Positions 1-5,415 of a stretch of DNA of 5,415 nt are shown piece by piece. How positions within the stretch are numbered: position 1 is the first letter of the stretch; each line of letters starts with the position of its first letter. Origin of the DNA: an uncultured Persicitalea sp. (lineage in GTDB: Bacteria; Bacteroidota; Bacteroidia; Cytophagales; Spirosomataceae); contig CATMVR010000403.1 in the NCBI GenBank assembly GCA_950075905.1, positions 1 through 5,415 on the forward strand, read 5' to 3'. Under the pieces are notes generated by a model, which saw only the letters and a program-made list of their open reading frames with translations, had not been told where the DNA came from and did not search any database. Both the position numbers and the translations under genes were made by a program.

Positions 1-19
1 AGAACATGCGACTCCCTCT

Positions 20-763
20 CTACGACTGCCAGCTCCCATCCTCGTAGATCTCCACGATCCGGTAGCCCTTGTAGGTAGTACCCCAGCTTCCGCCAAAATG
101 CCCGTCGAAGAAGTAAGGCTTGCCACCGCTCATTTTGCGTCCATCTTCGTCGTGGTCGTGTCCATGAAAAATACCCTTCACATTGGGTGTCTTTTCCAGT
201 AGCTCCTGCACTTCCTGGCAGTCGATGCCGTGCTGTGTCCACTTGGAGGGCGTAATATGCAGGAATACAAAAATCCCTTTCTTATTTTCATATTTCGCCA
301 GCTCGGCGCGTAGCCACTCTTTGTCGGGGCAGAGGTACTCTCCCTTTTCGTTGGAGGTATCTCCGAGCACAAAAGCATATTCGCCCCGGGCAAAGCTATG
401 GTTGGTCGGGTAGCCCCAGGTACTTTCCCAGACATCGCTGCCTACCTTGTCGTGATTGCCGCGGGTCACATAAAAGGGTACCGTCAGGCGTTTCAGCGCT
501 GTTTTTACGTCATATAGCAAGGTAGGCTCATCGTGAATCAGGTCGCCGTTGAAAACCACAAAATCGAGACCCTTTTGCAGCTTTTCCTGGTTTAGCCAGC
601 GGGTTACGTCACTATGAAACTTCTCAAAGTCAGTATCGGGCTGGCCGTAATGGCCATCAGACGCCACAGCAAAACGAATGGTCAGCGGGGCCGCACTATG
701 GCTGGATTTGAGCCAGGGAAGGGCCGGCAGGAATTTGAGAACATCACGACGGGCAAGTAGCAT
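20..763 (-). CDS. Calcineurin-like metallophosphoesterase, probably exported
   Basis: This 247-residue protein carries the dimetal phosphoesterase motifs in canonical order: D36-x-H38, G73-D74, G102-N103-H104-D105, H169 in an FLH context, and G201-H202-D203-H204. These residues bind two metal ions in the calcineurin-like family, which hydrolyses phosphomono- or phosphodiesters. The substrate cannot be read from the sequence. The N-terminus (A-R5-R6-D-V-L-K, then a short hydrophobic stretch to about residue 18 and a small-residue S-A-A site near 23-25) resembles a twin-arginine signal, so export to the periplasm or outer surface is likely. The hydrophobic stretch is short and holds two prolines, so the signal call is less firm than the enzyme call. 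The ATG at 763-761 is the only start that keeps the signal. The gene is divergent from the beta-barrel gene; its stop lies 19 bp from the window edge, so a downstream partner cannot be excluded. Confidence 0.9.
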   Translation of the reverse strand: MLLARRDVLKFLPALPWLKSSHSAAPLTIRFAVASDGHYGQPDTDFEKFHSDVTRWLNQEKLQKGLDFVVFNGDLIHDEPTLLYDVKTALKRLTVPFYVTRGNHDKVGSDVWESTWGYPTNHSFARGEYAFVLGDTSNEKGEYLCPDKEWLRAELAKYENKKGIFVFLHITPSKWTQHGIDCQEVQELLEKTPNVKGIFHGHDHDEDGRKMSGGKPYFFDGHFGGSWGTTYKGYRIVEIYEDGSWQS

Positions 764-1056
764 GGGTAGAGCGGGGGTTAAATAAAACGGGGTAACGTAA
801 GGATGAAAGTAAATATTTTTTTAAAAATCTTCTTTGCATTAAAAGGCGTAATTAGGTGATATCGTTCCTTTTGTGGTTGGATGGCAAACGGGATATCCGA
901 CCGGCTATTTGCATTCGGGCATTTGTGGATGTAAAATTGCCCAAACCATTTTGTTTAGCCAACTATTTTATTCTCCATGCCGGGGACAGAGGCTTTTGCG
1001 TTGTCATAGTATGGCTTGGAAGTTGCAGAAGTTTACCAACAACTAAAACTACCTCT
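764..1056. other. Divergent intergenic spacer (293 bp)
   Basis: This spacer separates the minus-strand phosphoesterase from the plus-strand beta-barrel gene and should hold promoters for both. The phosphoesterase-proximal part is A+T-rich, with a run of T then A around 815-827. On the plus strand, TTTG at 922-925 followed after 20 bp by CCATTTTG (946-953) partly matches the Bacteroidota promoter pattern (TTTG, 19-21 bp, TAnnTTTG), but the TA of the -7 element is missing. I see no convincing RNA gene or separate small coding region. The plus frame is open from a GTG at 856 into the beta-barrel gene, but the residues before position 1057 do not look like protein of that family. Confidence 0.4.
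922..953 (+). promoter_or_regulatory. Weak candidate promoter for the beta-barrel gene
   Basis: A TTTG (922-925), a 20-bp gap and CCATTTTG (946-953) resemble the Bacteroidota sigma-ABfr pattern, in which the -7 element is TAnnTTTG. The TTTG parts and the spacing fit; the TA does not. Use of this site would leave a 5' leader of roughly 95 nt before the ATG at 1057. TTTG is common in this A+T-rich DNA, so a chance match is quite possible. Confidence 0.2.
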
Positions 1057-1662
1057 ATGAAGAAACTGATTCAGCGTACAATTTTTGTGTCTGCTTTTGC
1101 TTTTTTTGCTACGCTACCGGCTTTTGCCCAACTTAGCCTGGATGCTACGGCCGGGTATGGAATCCCATCCCAAGAGGGTAGTCAGGGTATCTGGGGCGGG
1201 GGTCTGGGGGTGAAATATTTTATCACTCCCGGCGTAGCGGTGGGGGCCAGAGTGCGCAGCTACGTCGAAACGATCCGGGAGCGGGGCGCCAACCTGAACG
1301 GCCGCCTGACGGCCGCGAGCATTCCTATTATGGGTACCTTCGAGTACCACCTCACCATCACCACGCTGCATCCGTATGTGGGCCTGGAAGCTGGTGTGAT
1401 TCGTACCGCCCTGGACACCCAGCTAAGTTACAACGGGCGTGAAGTGTACAACGAAGTAATTGGCGAAACCAACCTGGGCGTAGCTCCCAAAGTCGGGGTA
1501 GCCTACGACATTACCCAGGGAATGACCCTGATGGCCGAAGCACTCTACAACGTGGGCTTCAGTAAAAATCAGGCGGGCAATACGCAGTTTAGCCTGCAAA
1601 GCTCGTCGCGGTTTTTGGCTGTGCATGCGGGCGTTTCCTTTACGTTCGGAAAACGATTCTGA
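1057..1662 (+). CDS. Secreted outer-membrane beta-barrel protein
   Basis: The predicted protein has 201 residues. Residues 1-24 are a clear Sec signal peptide: a K2-K3 n-region, a hydrophobic phenylalanine- and alanine-rich core, and an A-F-A site with probable cleavage before Q25. The mature part consists of alternating amphipathic strands rich in glycine and aromatic residues, separated by polar loops, such as the G-V-K-Y-F strand followed by a T-P-G turn. It ends in F-T-F-G-K-R-F, with the C-terminal aromatic residue usual in barrels inserted by the BAM complex. This matches the small outer-membrane beta-barrel (OmpW/OmpX-like, PorT-like) proteins common in Bacteroidota. The size suggests about eight strands, and the role is unknown. 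I chose the ATG at 1057 because it places the signal peptide at the N-terminus; the frame is open upstream to a GTG at 856, but that would bury the signal 67 residues inside. recX follows 16 bp after the stop, so the two are probably cotranscribed. Confidence 0.85.
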   Translation: MKKLIQRTIFVSAFAFFATLPAFAQLSLDATAGYGIPSQEGSQGIWGGGLGVKYFITPGVAVGARVRSYVETIRERGANLNGRLTAASIPIMGTFEYHLTITTLHPYVGLEAGVIRTALDTQLSYNGREVYNEVIGETNLGVAPKVGVAYDITQGMTLMAEALYNVGFSKNQAGNTQFSLQSSSRFLAVHAGVSFTFGKRF

Positions 1663-1678
1663 CCACCCTCTGCTGCCT

Positions 1679-2134
1679 ATGGATCGTCTGTTGCTACAAA
1701 AAGCTGCCTCCTACTGCGCTTACCAGGAGCGTACGCAGGAAGAGGTACGGCAGCGGCTCAAAACCTGGGGGGTATGGGGCGACGAGGCAGAGGAGATTAT
1801 CGCCGAGCTCATCGCGCAGAATTACCTCAGCGAGGAGCGTTTTGCCAAAACCTACGCCGGGGGCAAGTTCAGGCAGAAAAACTGGGGCAGAAGAAAAATC
1901 AGACAGGAGCTGACCCGCCGCGGACTGACGGACTACACCATCCAACAGGGCATGAGCGAAATCACCGACGAAGCCTACGAGGAGACCCTGCGGGAATTAC
2001 TGGTTAAAAAACATAAAGCGCTGGAAAAATCTGAATCAAATGCCTTAAAGCGGAAGCAAAAGCTAGCCCGCTACGCGCTGGGCAAAGGCTACGAAAGTGA
2101 GTTGGTGTGGAAGGTGCTGAACAGTTTTGAATGA
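1679..2134 (+). CDS. recX: Regulatory protein RecX
   Basis: This 151-residue protein has the three-helix repeat architecture of RecX. The first repeat begins around A9-Y15 and includes the R-x-R-L pattern near 24-27. The family signature N-Y-L-S-E-E-R-F-A (48-56) follows, then W69-G-R-R-K-I-R-Q-E-L-x-R-R-G-L83. The C-terminal part is lysine-rich (about 106-135) and ends in a helix-like third repeat. RecX proteins bind RecA filaments in the cytoplasm and restrain or modulate recombinase activity; that role is known for the family and not shown here. recA is not in the window. An in-frame ATG at 1625 would overlap the preceding gene by 38 bp and add 18 residues unlike RecX, so I prefer the ATG at 1679, 16 bp after the beta-barrel stop. 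The last codons and the stop lie inside the left arm of a long inverted repeat. Confidence 0.9.
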   Translation: MDRLLLQKAASYCAYQERTQEEVRQRLKTWGVWGDEAEEIIAELIAQNYLSEERFAKTYAGGKFRQKNWGRRKIRQELTRRGLTDYTIQQGMSEITDEAYEETLRELLVKKHKALEKSESNALKRKQKLARYALGKGYESELVWKVLNSFE

Positions 2135-2156
2135 GTGATTGAGTGATTGAGTGAAT
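2133..2156. repeat. 8-bp tandem repeat, three units (GAGTGATT)
   Basis: GAGTGATT occurs at 2133-2140 and 2141-2148, and a third unit at 2149-2156 differs only in its second-last base (GAGTGAAT). The first unit lies in the left arm of the 19-bp inverted repeat, so the right arm could also pair with the second unit. This looks like local slippage expansion. Confidence 0.8.
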
Positions 2157-2163
2157 AGTTCAC
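2151..2163. repeat. Small perfect hairpin GTGAA-TAG-TTCAC
   Basis: A 5-bp stem (2151-2155 with 2159-2163) with a 3-nt loop lies inside the larger inverted repeat, just after the GAGTGATT units. It is short enough to be a chance event on its own, but it adds to the secondary-structure potential of the spacer. Confidence 0.4.
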
Positions 2164-2187
2164 AAGTTAAAAGTATATGAGACATTG

Positions 2188-2217
2188 AACTCCTCAACTC
2201 TTAACTCCTCAACTTTA
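2188..2217. repeat. 15-bp tandem duplication
   Basis: AACTCCTCAACT is repeated at 2188-2199 and 2203-2214, a 15-bp period. The full units are AACTCCTCAACTCTT and AACTCCTCAACTTTA. They lie in the loop of the 19-bp inverted repeat. The unit is itself built from ACTC/AACT-like pieces, consistent with repeated slippage. Confidence 0.75.
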
Positions 2218-2253
2218 TTCTCTCAATCACTCATTCAAAAATCAAAATTGTCT

Positions 2254-3252
2254 TTAAAAGTCTTCGTCAAACGTGATCTTGTGGGCGGAATCTTTGTTGG
2301 TAACGCCCGACATCACACCGGCTTTCTGGTACTCGCCTACGCGCTTCTCGAAGAAATTGGTTTTGCCGGGTAGCGAAATCAGTTCCATGAAGTCGAACGG
2401 GTTGGAAGACCCAAAATGCTTGGGACAACCCAGGCGTTCGAGCCAGAAATCGGCCACAAACTCAATGTATTGCTTCATCAGCTCCGCGTTCATGCCAATG
2501 AGCGACACGGGCAGTGCTTCCGTAATAAACTCCTTCTCGATTTCGACCGCATCCAGAATAATTTCCAGCACCCGCTCCTGCGGCAGTTTGTTTTTGATAT
2601 GATCCGTGTAGAGCAGGCAGGCAAACTCGCAGTGCAGGCCTTCGTCGCGGGAGATCAGCTCGTTGGAAAACGACAGCCCGGGCATCAGGCCACGCTTTTT
2701 GAGCCAGAAAATGGAGCAGAAAGACCCCGAGAAGAAAATTCCTTCCACGGCGGCAAAGGCAATGATCCGGTCGGTGAAGTTGGGGCTGTTGATCCATTTG
2801 AGCGCCCATTCGGCCTTTTTCTGCACGCAGGGTACGGTATCGATGGCCCGCAGCAGACGGTCTTTCTCCGTAGGGTCTTTGATATAGGTGTCAATGAGCA
2901 GTGAGTAGGTTTCGGAGTGGATGTTTTCCATCGCAATCTGAAAACCGTAGAAGCACTTGGCTTCGGCGTACTGTACTTCACTCAGAAAGTTGATGGCCAG
3001 GTTTTCGTTCACAATGCCGTCCGAAGCCGCAAAGAAGGCCAGAATGTGGGATATAAAATGCCGCTCGTTATCGGTCAGATTGGCCCAGTCCTTCATATCC
3101 TGCGACAAATCGATCTCCTCGGCCGTCCAGAAAGAAGCTTCGTGGCGCTTGTACATTTGCCATATATCGTGGTGCTTGATAGGGAAAAGTACAAAACGCA
3201 GGGGATCTTCGACGAGTAGCGGTTCCTGGGGGCTGTGTTGAACTTGTGACAT
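2254..3252 (-). CDS. nrdB: Ribonucleotide reductase class Ia, beta subunit (R2)
   Basis: This 332-residue protein is a full-length R2 subunit. It houses the diiron-tyrosyl radical used with NrdA to reduce ribonucleoside diphosphates to deoxyribonucleotides in the cytoplasm. By correspondence with mouse R2, the iron ligands are D78, E109, H112, E170, E204 and H207, and the radical tyrosine is Y116. W42 and D203 match the W/D of the radical-transfer path, and Y308 in V-G-E-Y-Q matches the C-terminal tyrosine of that path. The tail ends in T-F-D-E-D-F, the kind of acidic-aromatic peptide that docks on the large subunit. The text is strikingly eukaryote-like (for example A-F-F-A-A-S-D-G-I-V-N-E-N-L and K-R-G-L-M-P-G-L), which is typical of Bacteroidota R2 and not of the enterobacterial type. 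The N-terminus is shorter than the mouse one by about 60 residues. No nrdA lies next to it: recX converges from the left and a glycosyltransferase diverges on the right. Confidence 0.96.
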   Translation of the reverse strand: MSQVQHSPQEPLLVEDPLRFVLFPIKHHDIWQMYKRHEASFWTAEEIDLSQDMKDWANLTDNERHFISHILAFFAASDGIVNENLAINFLSEVQYAEAKCFYGFQIAMENIHSETYSLLIDTYIKDPTEKDRLLRAIDTVPCVQKKAEWALKWINSPNFTDRIIAFAAVEGIFFSGSFCSIFWLKKRGLMPGLSFSNELISRDEGLHCEFACLLYTDHIKNKLPQERVLEIILDAVEIEKEFITEALPVSLIGMNAELMKQYIEFVADFWLERLGCPKHFGSSNPFDFMELISLPGKTNFFEKRVGEYQKAGVMSGVTNKDSAHKITFDEDF

Positions 3253-3518
3253 AAGTTGTTAGTAATTTTTTATAATGACCTGATCGTATAACCGAAGGCT
3301 AAACGGAAATGTTAGCACAAATTTGGAATAAACAAATCTACACCGATAAGACCGGAAATTCAAGGCCGGGGCCCTCCCGTTTAGTACTTGTTCAAAAAGT
3401 TCTATTCCGAAAACGATAACTTTTTAACCTTCAATCTTTTCCTAAGACAGAAACTGTTAATTTCACCATTTGAATAGTGCCCAATAAATAACAGTAGACC
3501 TTTCTCCCTGATTATCAA
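3253..3518. other. Divergent intergenic spacer (266 bp)
   Basis: This A+T-rich spacer lies between nrdB (minus) and the glycosyltransferase (plus) and should contain promoters for both. A short inverted repeat, AAAAAGTT (3394-3401) and AACTTTTT (3418-3425), lies near the middle. TAACTTTT at 3417-3424 matches the Bacteroidota -7 element except for its last base, but has no TTTG at the right distance upstream. I did not find an NrdR-box pair by eye, and I see no RNA gene. Confidence 0.4.
3306..3336 (-). promoter_or_regulatory. Candidate nrdB promoter
   Basis: Read on the minus strand, TTTG (3336-3333) is followed after 19 bp by AACATTTC (3313-3306). The spacing fits the Bacteroidota pattern TTTG, 19-21 bp, TAnnTTTG. 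The -7 element has two mismatches, at its first and last bases. Transcription would begin around 3300, giving a leader of about 45-50 nt before the nrdB ATG. Confidence 0.3.
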
Positions 3519-4388
3519 ATGAAAATTGTCGGTTTTACCATCATCAAAAACGCTTTGCTCAACGACTATCCTATCGTGGAGGCCATCCGGTCGGTTTTGC
3601 CAGTAGTAGACGAAATGGTCGTAAGTGTAGGGCAAAGTGAAGATGATACCCTGGGGCTGATCCGCGCCATTGATTCGGATAAAATCCGGATTGTCGAATC
3701 TACCTGGGACATGAGCCTGCGGGAGGGCGGCAAGGTGCTGGCCGTGGAAACCAACAAAGTCTATCGGCAGTTGCCCGCCGATGCCGACTGGGTTTTTTAT
3801 ATTCAGGGCGATGAAGTAGTACACGAAAAGTACTACCCGGCCATTCGGCAGGCGTGTAAAAAACATCTAGAAGATAAGAGAGTAGAAGGATTACTCTTTG
3901 ACTACCGGCATTTTTATGGTACCTACGACTATGTAGGCGATAGCCGGACCTGGTACCGGCGAGAGGTACGCATCATTCGGAACGATCCCGGCATCTCCGC
4001 CTATCGCGACGCGCAGGGGTTTCGGCGAGGAAGGAAAAAACTGAACGTGAGGCACTCGGGAGCAGCTATCTACCATTACGGCTGGGTGAAAAGTCCGAAG
4101 CAGATGAAGCAGAAGATGAAAAATGTGGGGCGCTTCTGGCAGGACGACGACGAGTGGCAGCAGCTGCTGCAAAGCGAGGATTTTTTTGACTACACCCAGT
4201 TCGATTCCCTCACGCGCTTTACCGAAAGCCACCCGGCGGTTATGCGGGAGCGTATTGCCCGGCAGGACTGGAAAGTGGAATTGGATTTGAGTAAGAAGGG
4301 ATTTGAATTAAGAGATAGGCTATTGTACTGGTTTGAGAAAAAGACCGGTATCCGGCCTTTTGAATTCAGAAATTACAGACGTGTCTGA
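3519..4388 (+). CDS. Glycosyltransferase, GT2-like (GT-A fold)
   Basis: The predicted protein has 289 residues. The N-terminus fits a GT-A nucleotide-sugar binding fold: a first beta strand with F6-T-I-I-K-N11, a helix, V33-V-V-S-V-G38 as the second strand, and S40-E-D-D-T44. The D-x-D-like position is I95-Q-G-D98-E99, where GT2 enzymes bind metal and donor sugar. Other conspicuous patches are S66-L-R-E-G-G-K72, R-H-F-Y-G, G-D-S-R-T-W-Y-R-R and Y-H-Y-G-W-V. I see no signal peptide or membrane segment, so it probably acts in the cytoplasm or at the inner face of the membrane. The acceptor and sugar are unknown. The ATG at 3519 puts the first beta strand directly at the N-terminus, as usual for GT2 proteins. 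An FkbM methyltransferase follows 116 bp downstream, which suggests a shared role in glycan synthesis, though that gene seems to have its own promoter. Confidence 0.82.
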   Translation: MKIVGFTIIKNALLNDYPIVEAIRSVLPVVDEMVVSVGQSEDDTLGLIRAIDSDKIRIVESTWDMSLREGGKVLAVETNKVYRQLPADADWVFYIQGDEVVHEKYYPAIRQACKKHLEDKRVEGLLFDYRHFYGTYDYVGDSRTWYRREVRIIRNDPGISAYRDAQGFRRGRKKLNVRHSGAAIYHYGWVKSPKQMKQKMKNVGRFWQDDDEWQQLLQSEDFFDYTQFDSLTRFTESHPAVMRERIARQDWKVELDLSKKGFELRDRLLYWFEKKTGIRPFEFRNYRRV

Positions 4389-4399
4389 TTGCAGTTTTT
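4371..4399 (+). terminator. Weak candidate terminator after the glycosyltransferase
   Basis: CAGAC (4376-4380) and GTCTG (4383-4387) form a perfect 5-bp inverted repeat overlapping the stop codon. Three more A-T pairs are possible across a 2-nt bulge (4371-4373 with 4388-4390), and a run of five T follows at 4395-4399. The stem is short and A+T-rich at its base, so termination efficiency is doubtful. A promoter-like element downstream makes an end of transcription here plausible. Confidence 0.25.
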
Positions 4400-4467
4400 A
4401 TGTATGTAGTCAACTAGTGTCTGGCTTCTAAGTCACCATCTCGAACAATAGAGTAAAATATTATATT

Positions 4468-4475
4468 TACTTTTG
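4468..4475 (+). promoter_or_regulatory. Bacteroidota -7 promoter element before the FkbM gene
   Basis: TACTTTTG is an exact match to the TAnnTTTG -7 consensus of the Bacteroidota housekeeping sigma factor, 29 bp before the ATG at 4505. It implies a leader of roughly 20-25 nt. A clear TTTG is absent from the expected -33 position (around 4443-4450), which lowers confidence. The site suggests that the methyltransferase is at least partly transcribed separately from the glycosyltransferase. Confidence 0.45.
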
Positions 4476-4504
4476 ACCAAAATTCAAACCATACCCAAAA
4501 ATCC

Positions 4505-5341
4505 ATGATTGACTATCTGAAAAAAGCGTTAAAGAAGAAAAAAGCCCGGCGGATCACTCAGGAATACGACCATACCATTGATACGTTCGGCTTAGCTGAG
4601 GAGGGTGAAATACATTTTGCAAACTGGACGAACCCGTTGATAAAACCAAAAGTGATTACTCAGGAGGAAGTCAACTTTTTCAGGAAATTTATTCCGAAAG
4701 GGAGTTTATGTATTGATATAGGAACTAATATTGGAGACACCACTGTACCGATGGCGCTTGCCGCCGGGAAACAAGGAACTACGCTTGGCTTTGATCCCAA
4801 TCCCTTTGTGTACAAAGTACTGCTGGAAAACGTGAAGCTCAACCCCGCCAAACAGAACATAGTCCCGTATCCATTTGCTATTACAAAAATGGAGGGGGAG
4901 TTTGGTTATGCCTCCTCCGAGGCCTCCTTTGGTAACGGTGGTATTTCTAACGAAGTAGTGACTGAGCACGGTTCATTTCAGTTGCCGGATAAGATAAAGG
5001 GTATCGTGCTGGAAGATTTTTTAAAGGAACATTATGCAGATTTACTTCCCAATCTTTCCTTTATAAAAGTAGATGTAGAAGGGGCGGACAAAGAGGTAAT
5101 CAGATCCATTAGCGGATTATTGAAAAAATACAAGCCTGTGTTGGTTGCCGAGTGCTTTACTAAATCCAAAGCCAATGAAAGAGCAGACCTCTTTCATACG
5201 GTGGCAGACCTTGGCTATAAACTGTATTATTTTTCTGATTTTGTAGAGCATGCCGAAATTGTACCTATCAGGCAGCCCAAAGACATGAATAACTGGAAAA
5301 CATTTAATTTTTATGCGATAGCCGAAGGAAAGGAAGAGTAA
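4505..5341 (+). CDS. FkbM-family SAM-dependent methyltransferase
   Basis: The predicted protein has 278 residues. A lysine-rich N-terminus (residues 6-16) precedes a Rossmann-type methyltransferase domain. The SAM-binding loop is D71-I-G-T-N-I-G77, the acidic end of the second strand is D97 in G-F-D-P-N-P, and the FkbM hallmark is F186-I-K-V-D190-V-E192-G193. The C-terminal strands end with N-F-Y-A-I-A. FkbM enzymes are O-methyltransferases; many bacterial members lie in polysaccharide or lipopolysaccharide clusters and methylate sugars. Here the adjacent glycosyltransferase supports a glycan substrate, but this is inference. The gene looks more A+T-rich than recX or nrdB, most obviously near its 5' end, which may mark a separately acquired gene. 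The ATG at 4505 is well placed relative to the promoter-like element. Its stop is 3 bp from the stop of the convergent gene on the right. Confidence 0.88.
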   Translation: MIDYLKKALKKKKARRITQEYDHTIDTFGLAEEGEIHFANWTNPLIKPKVITQEEVNFFRKFIPKGSLCIDIGTNIGDTTVPMALAAGKQGTTLGFDPNPFVYKVLLENVKLNPAKQNIVPYPFAITKMEGEFGYASSEASFGNGGISNEVVTEHGSFQLPDKIKGIVLEDFLKEHYADLLPNLSFIKVDVEGADKEVIRSISGLLKKYKPVLVAECFTKSKANERADLFHTVADLGYKLYYFSDFVEHAEIVPIRQPKDMNNWKTFNFYAIAEGKEE

Positions 5342-5344
5342 AAC

Positions 5345-5415
5345 TCAAAACTCCCAGGCCACCACATTCCAGGTATCTACGTGGTCTTCGTGCTCATAAA
5401 TAGTTTGAAACCCTA
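5345..5415 (-). CDS. C-terminal end of an unidentified protein, cut by the window edge
   Basis: On the minus strand one frame stays open from the window edge to a TGA at 5347-5345, giving 22 C-terminal residues that begin G-F-Q-T-I-Y-E-H-E-D and end W-N-V-V-A-W-E-F. The other two frames in this strand are stopped within the same stretch. The composition looks like real protein: an acidic-histidine loop, then a terminal hydrophobic strand. The stop sits just past the FkbM stop, as expected for convergent neighbours. The fragment is too short to name a family. The ending resembles the last beta strand of some Rossmann-type transferases, but this is a guess. Confidence 0.55.
   Translation of the reverse strand, partial: GFQTIYEHEDHVDTWNVVAWEF

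Larger units (their letters stand above)
2125..2240. repeat. 116-bp element bounded by a perfect 19-bp inverted repeat
   Basis: The left arm (2125-2143, TTTTGAATGAGTGATTGAG) is the exact reverse complement of the right arm (2222-2240). The arms enclose a 78-bp interior. The left arm starts inside the last codons of recX and covers its stop; the right arm ends 14 bp before the nrdB stop. As RNA, either strand could form a 19-bp stem with a large loop that itself holds smaller hairpins. No U-run follows the stem in either direction, so this is not a textbook intrinsic terminator, although its place between convergent genes suits a bidirectional transcription end or RNA 3' protection. It could also be a dispersed intergenic repeat (REP- or MITE-like). 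Confidence 0.75.

Noticed and set aside
1..19. Possible end of another gene at the left edge
   Set aside because: Nineteen bases beyond the phosphoesterase stop are too few to support any call.
856..1056. In-frame upstream extension of the beta-barrel gene from a GTG at 856
   Set aside because: It would place a textbook signal peptide 67 residues inside the protein, and the extra residues look like translated intergenic DNA. The ATG at 1057 is the better start.
1625..1678. Upstream ATG for recX overlapping the beta-barrel gene
   Set aside because: The 18 added residues do not resemble RecX and overlap the upstream gene by 38 bp. The ATG at 1679 gives a normal RecX N-terminus and normal spacing.
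2133..2217. Possible CRISPR array in the repeats between recX and nrdB
   Set aside because: The units are only 8 and 15 bp, directly tandem without unique spacers, and no cas gene is present.
2416..2904. Plus-strand open frame of 162 codons opposite nrdB
   Set aside because: It lies fully inside the highly conserved nrdB gene on the other strand, and its translation has no recognisable motif; it is a shadow of nrdB codon use.
3394..3425. AAAAAGTT/AACTTTTT inverted repeat upstream of the glycosyltransferase as an operator
   Set aside because: Eight A+T-rich base pairs with a 16-nt gap are expected by chance in this spacer, and nothing else ties it to a regulator.
3402..3866. Minus-strand open frame of 154 codons overlapping the glycosyltransferase start and the spacer
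   Set aside because: It covers both the well-supported plus-strand gene and the spacer with promoter-like sequence, and it has no recognisable domain or signal.

Overview
The window looks like a chromosomal segment of a Bacteroidota bacterium, most likely Cytophagales (Spirosomataceae or Dyadobacter-like). The grounds are an NrdB of the eukaryote-like class Ia type, start codons without clear Shine-Dalgarno sequences, at least one Bacteroidota-type -7 element (TAnnTTTG), and a glycosyltransferase and an FkbM methyltransferase of kinds that I recall as common in this group. The assignment to a genus is inference only.

Layout, left to right. (1) A minus-strand metallophosphoesterase with a Tat-like N-terminus (20-763). 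(2) A 293-bp divergent spacer. (3) A plus-strand pair: a small secreted outer-membrane beta-barrel protein (1057-1662) followed after 16 bp by recX (1679-2134). (4) A 119-bp convergent spacer filled with short tandem repeats enclosed by a perfect 19-bp inverted repeat. (5) nrdB on the minus strand (2254-3252), with no nrdA beside it. (6) A 266-bp divergent spacer. (7) Two plus-strand genes that look like surface-glycan functions: a GT2-like glycosyltransferase (3519-4388) and an FkbM-family methyltransferase (4505-5341), the second with its own probable promoter. (8) The last 22 residues of a minus-strand gene that runs off the right edge (5345-5415), whose stop lies 3 bp from the FkbM stop.

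The genes do not form one pathway. They are mostly single-gene units or pairs in alternating orientation: DNA metabolism (recX, nrdB), envelope (beta-barrel protein), a probably exported phosphoesterase, and two sugar- or glycan-related enzymes. I found no CRISPR array, tRNA or rRNA gene, insertion sequence or phage gene, and nothing that amounts to a new multi-gene system. The least explained sequence is the repeat-filled recX/nrdB spacer. The other points worth checking are the very tight convergent gene ends at the right edge and the separation of nrdB from nrdA.
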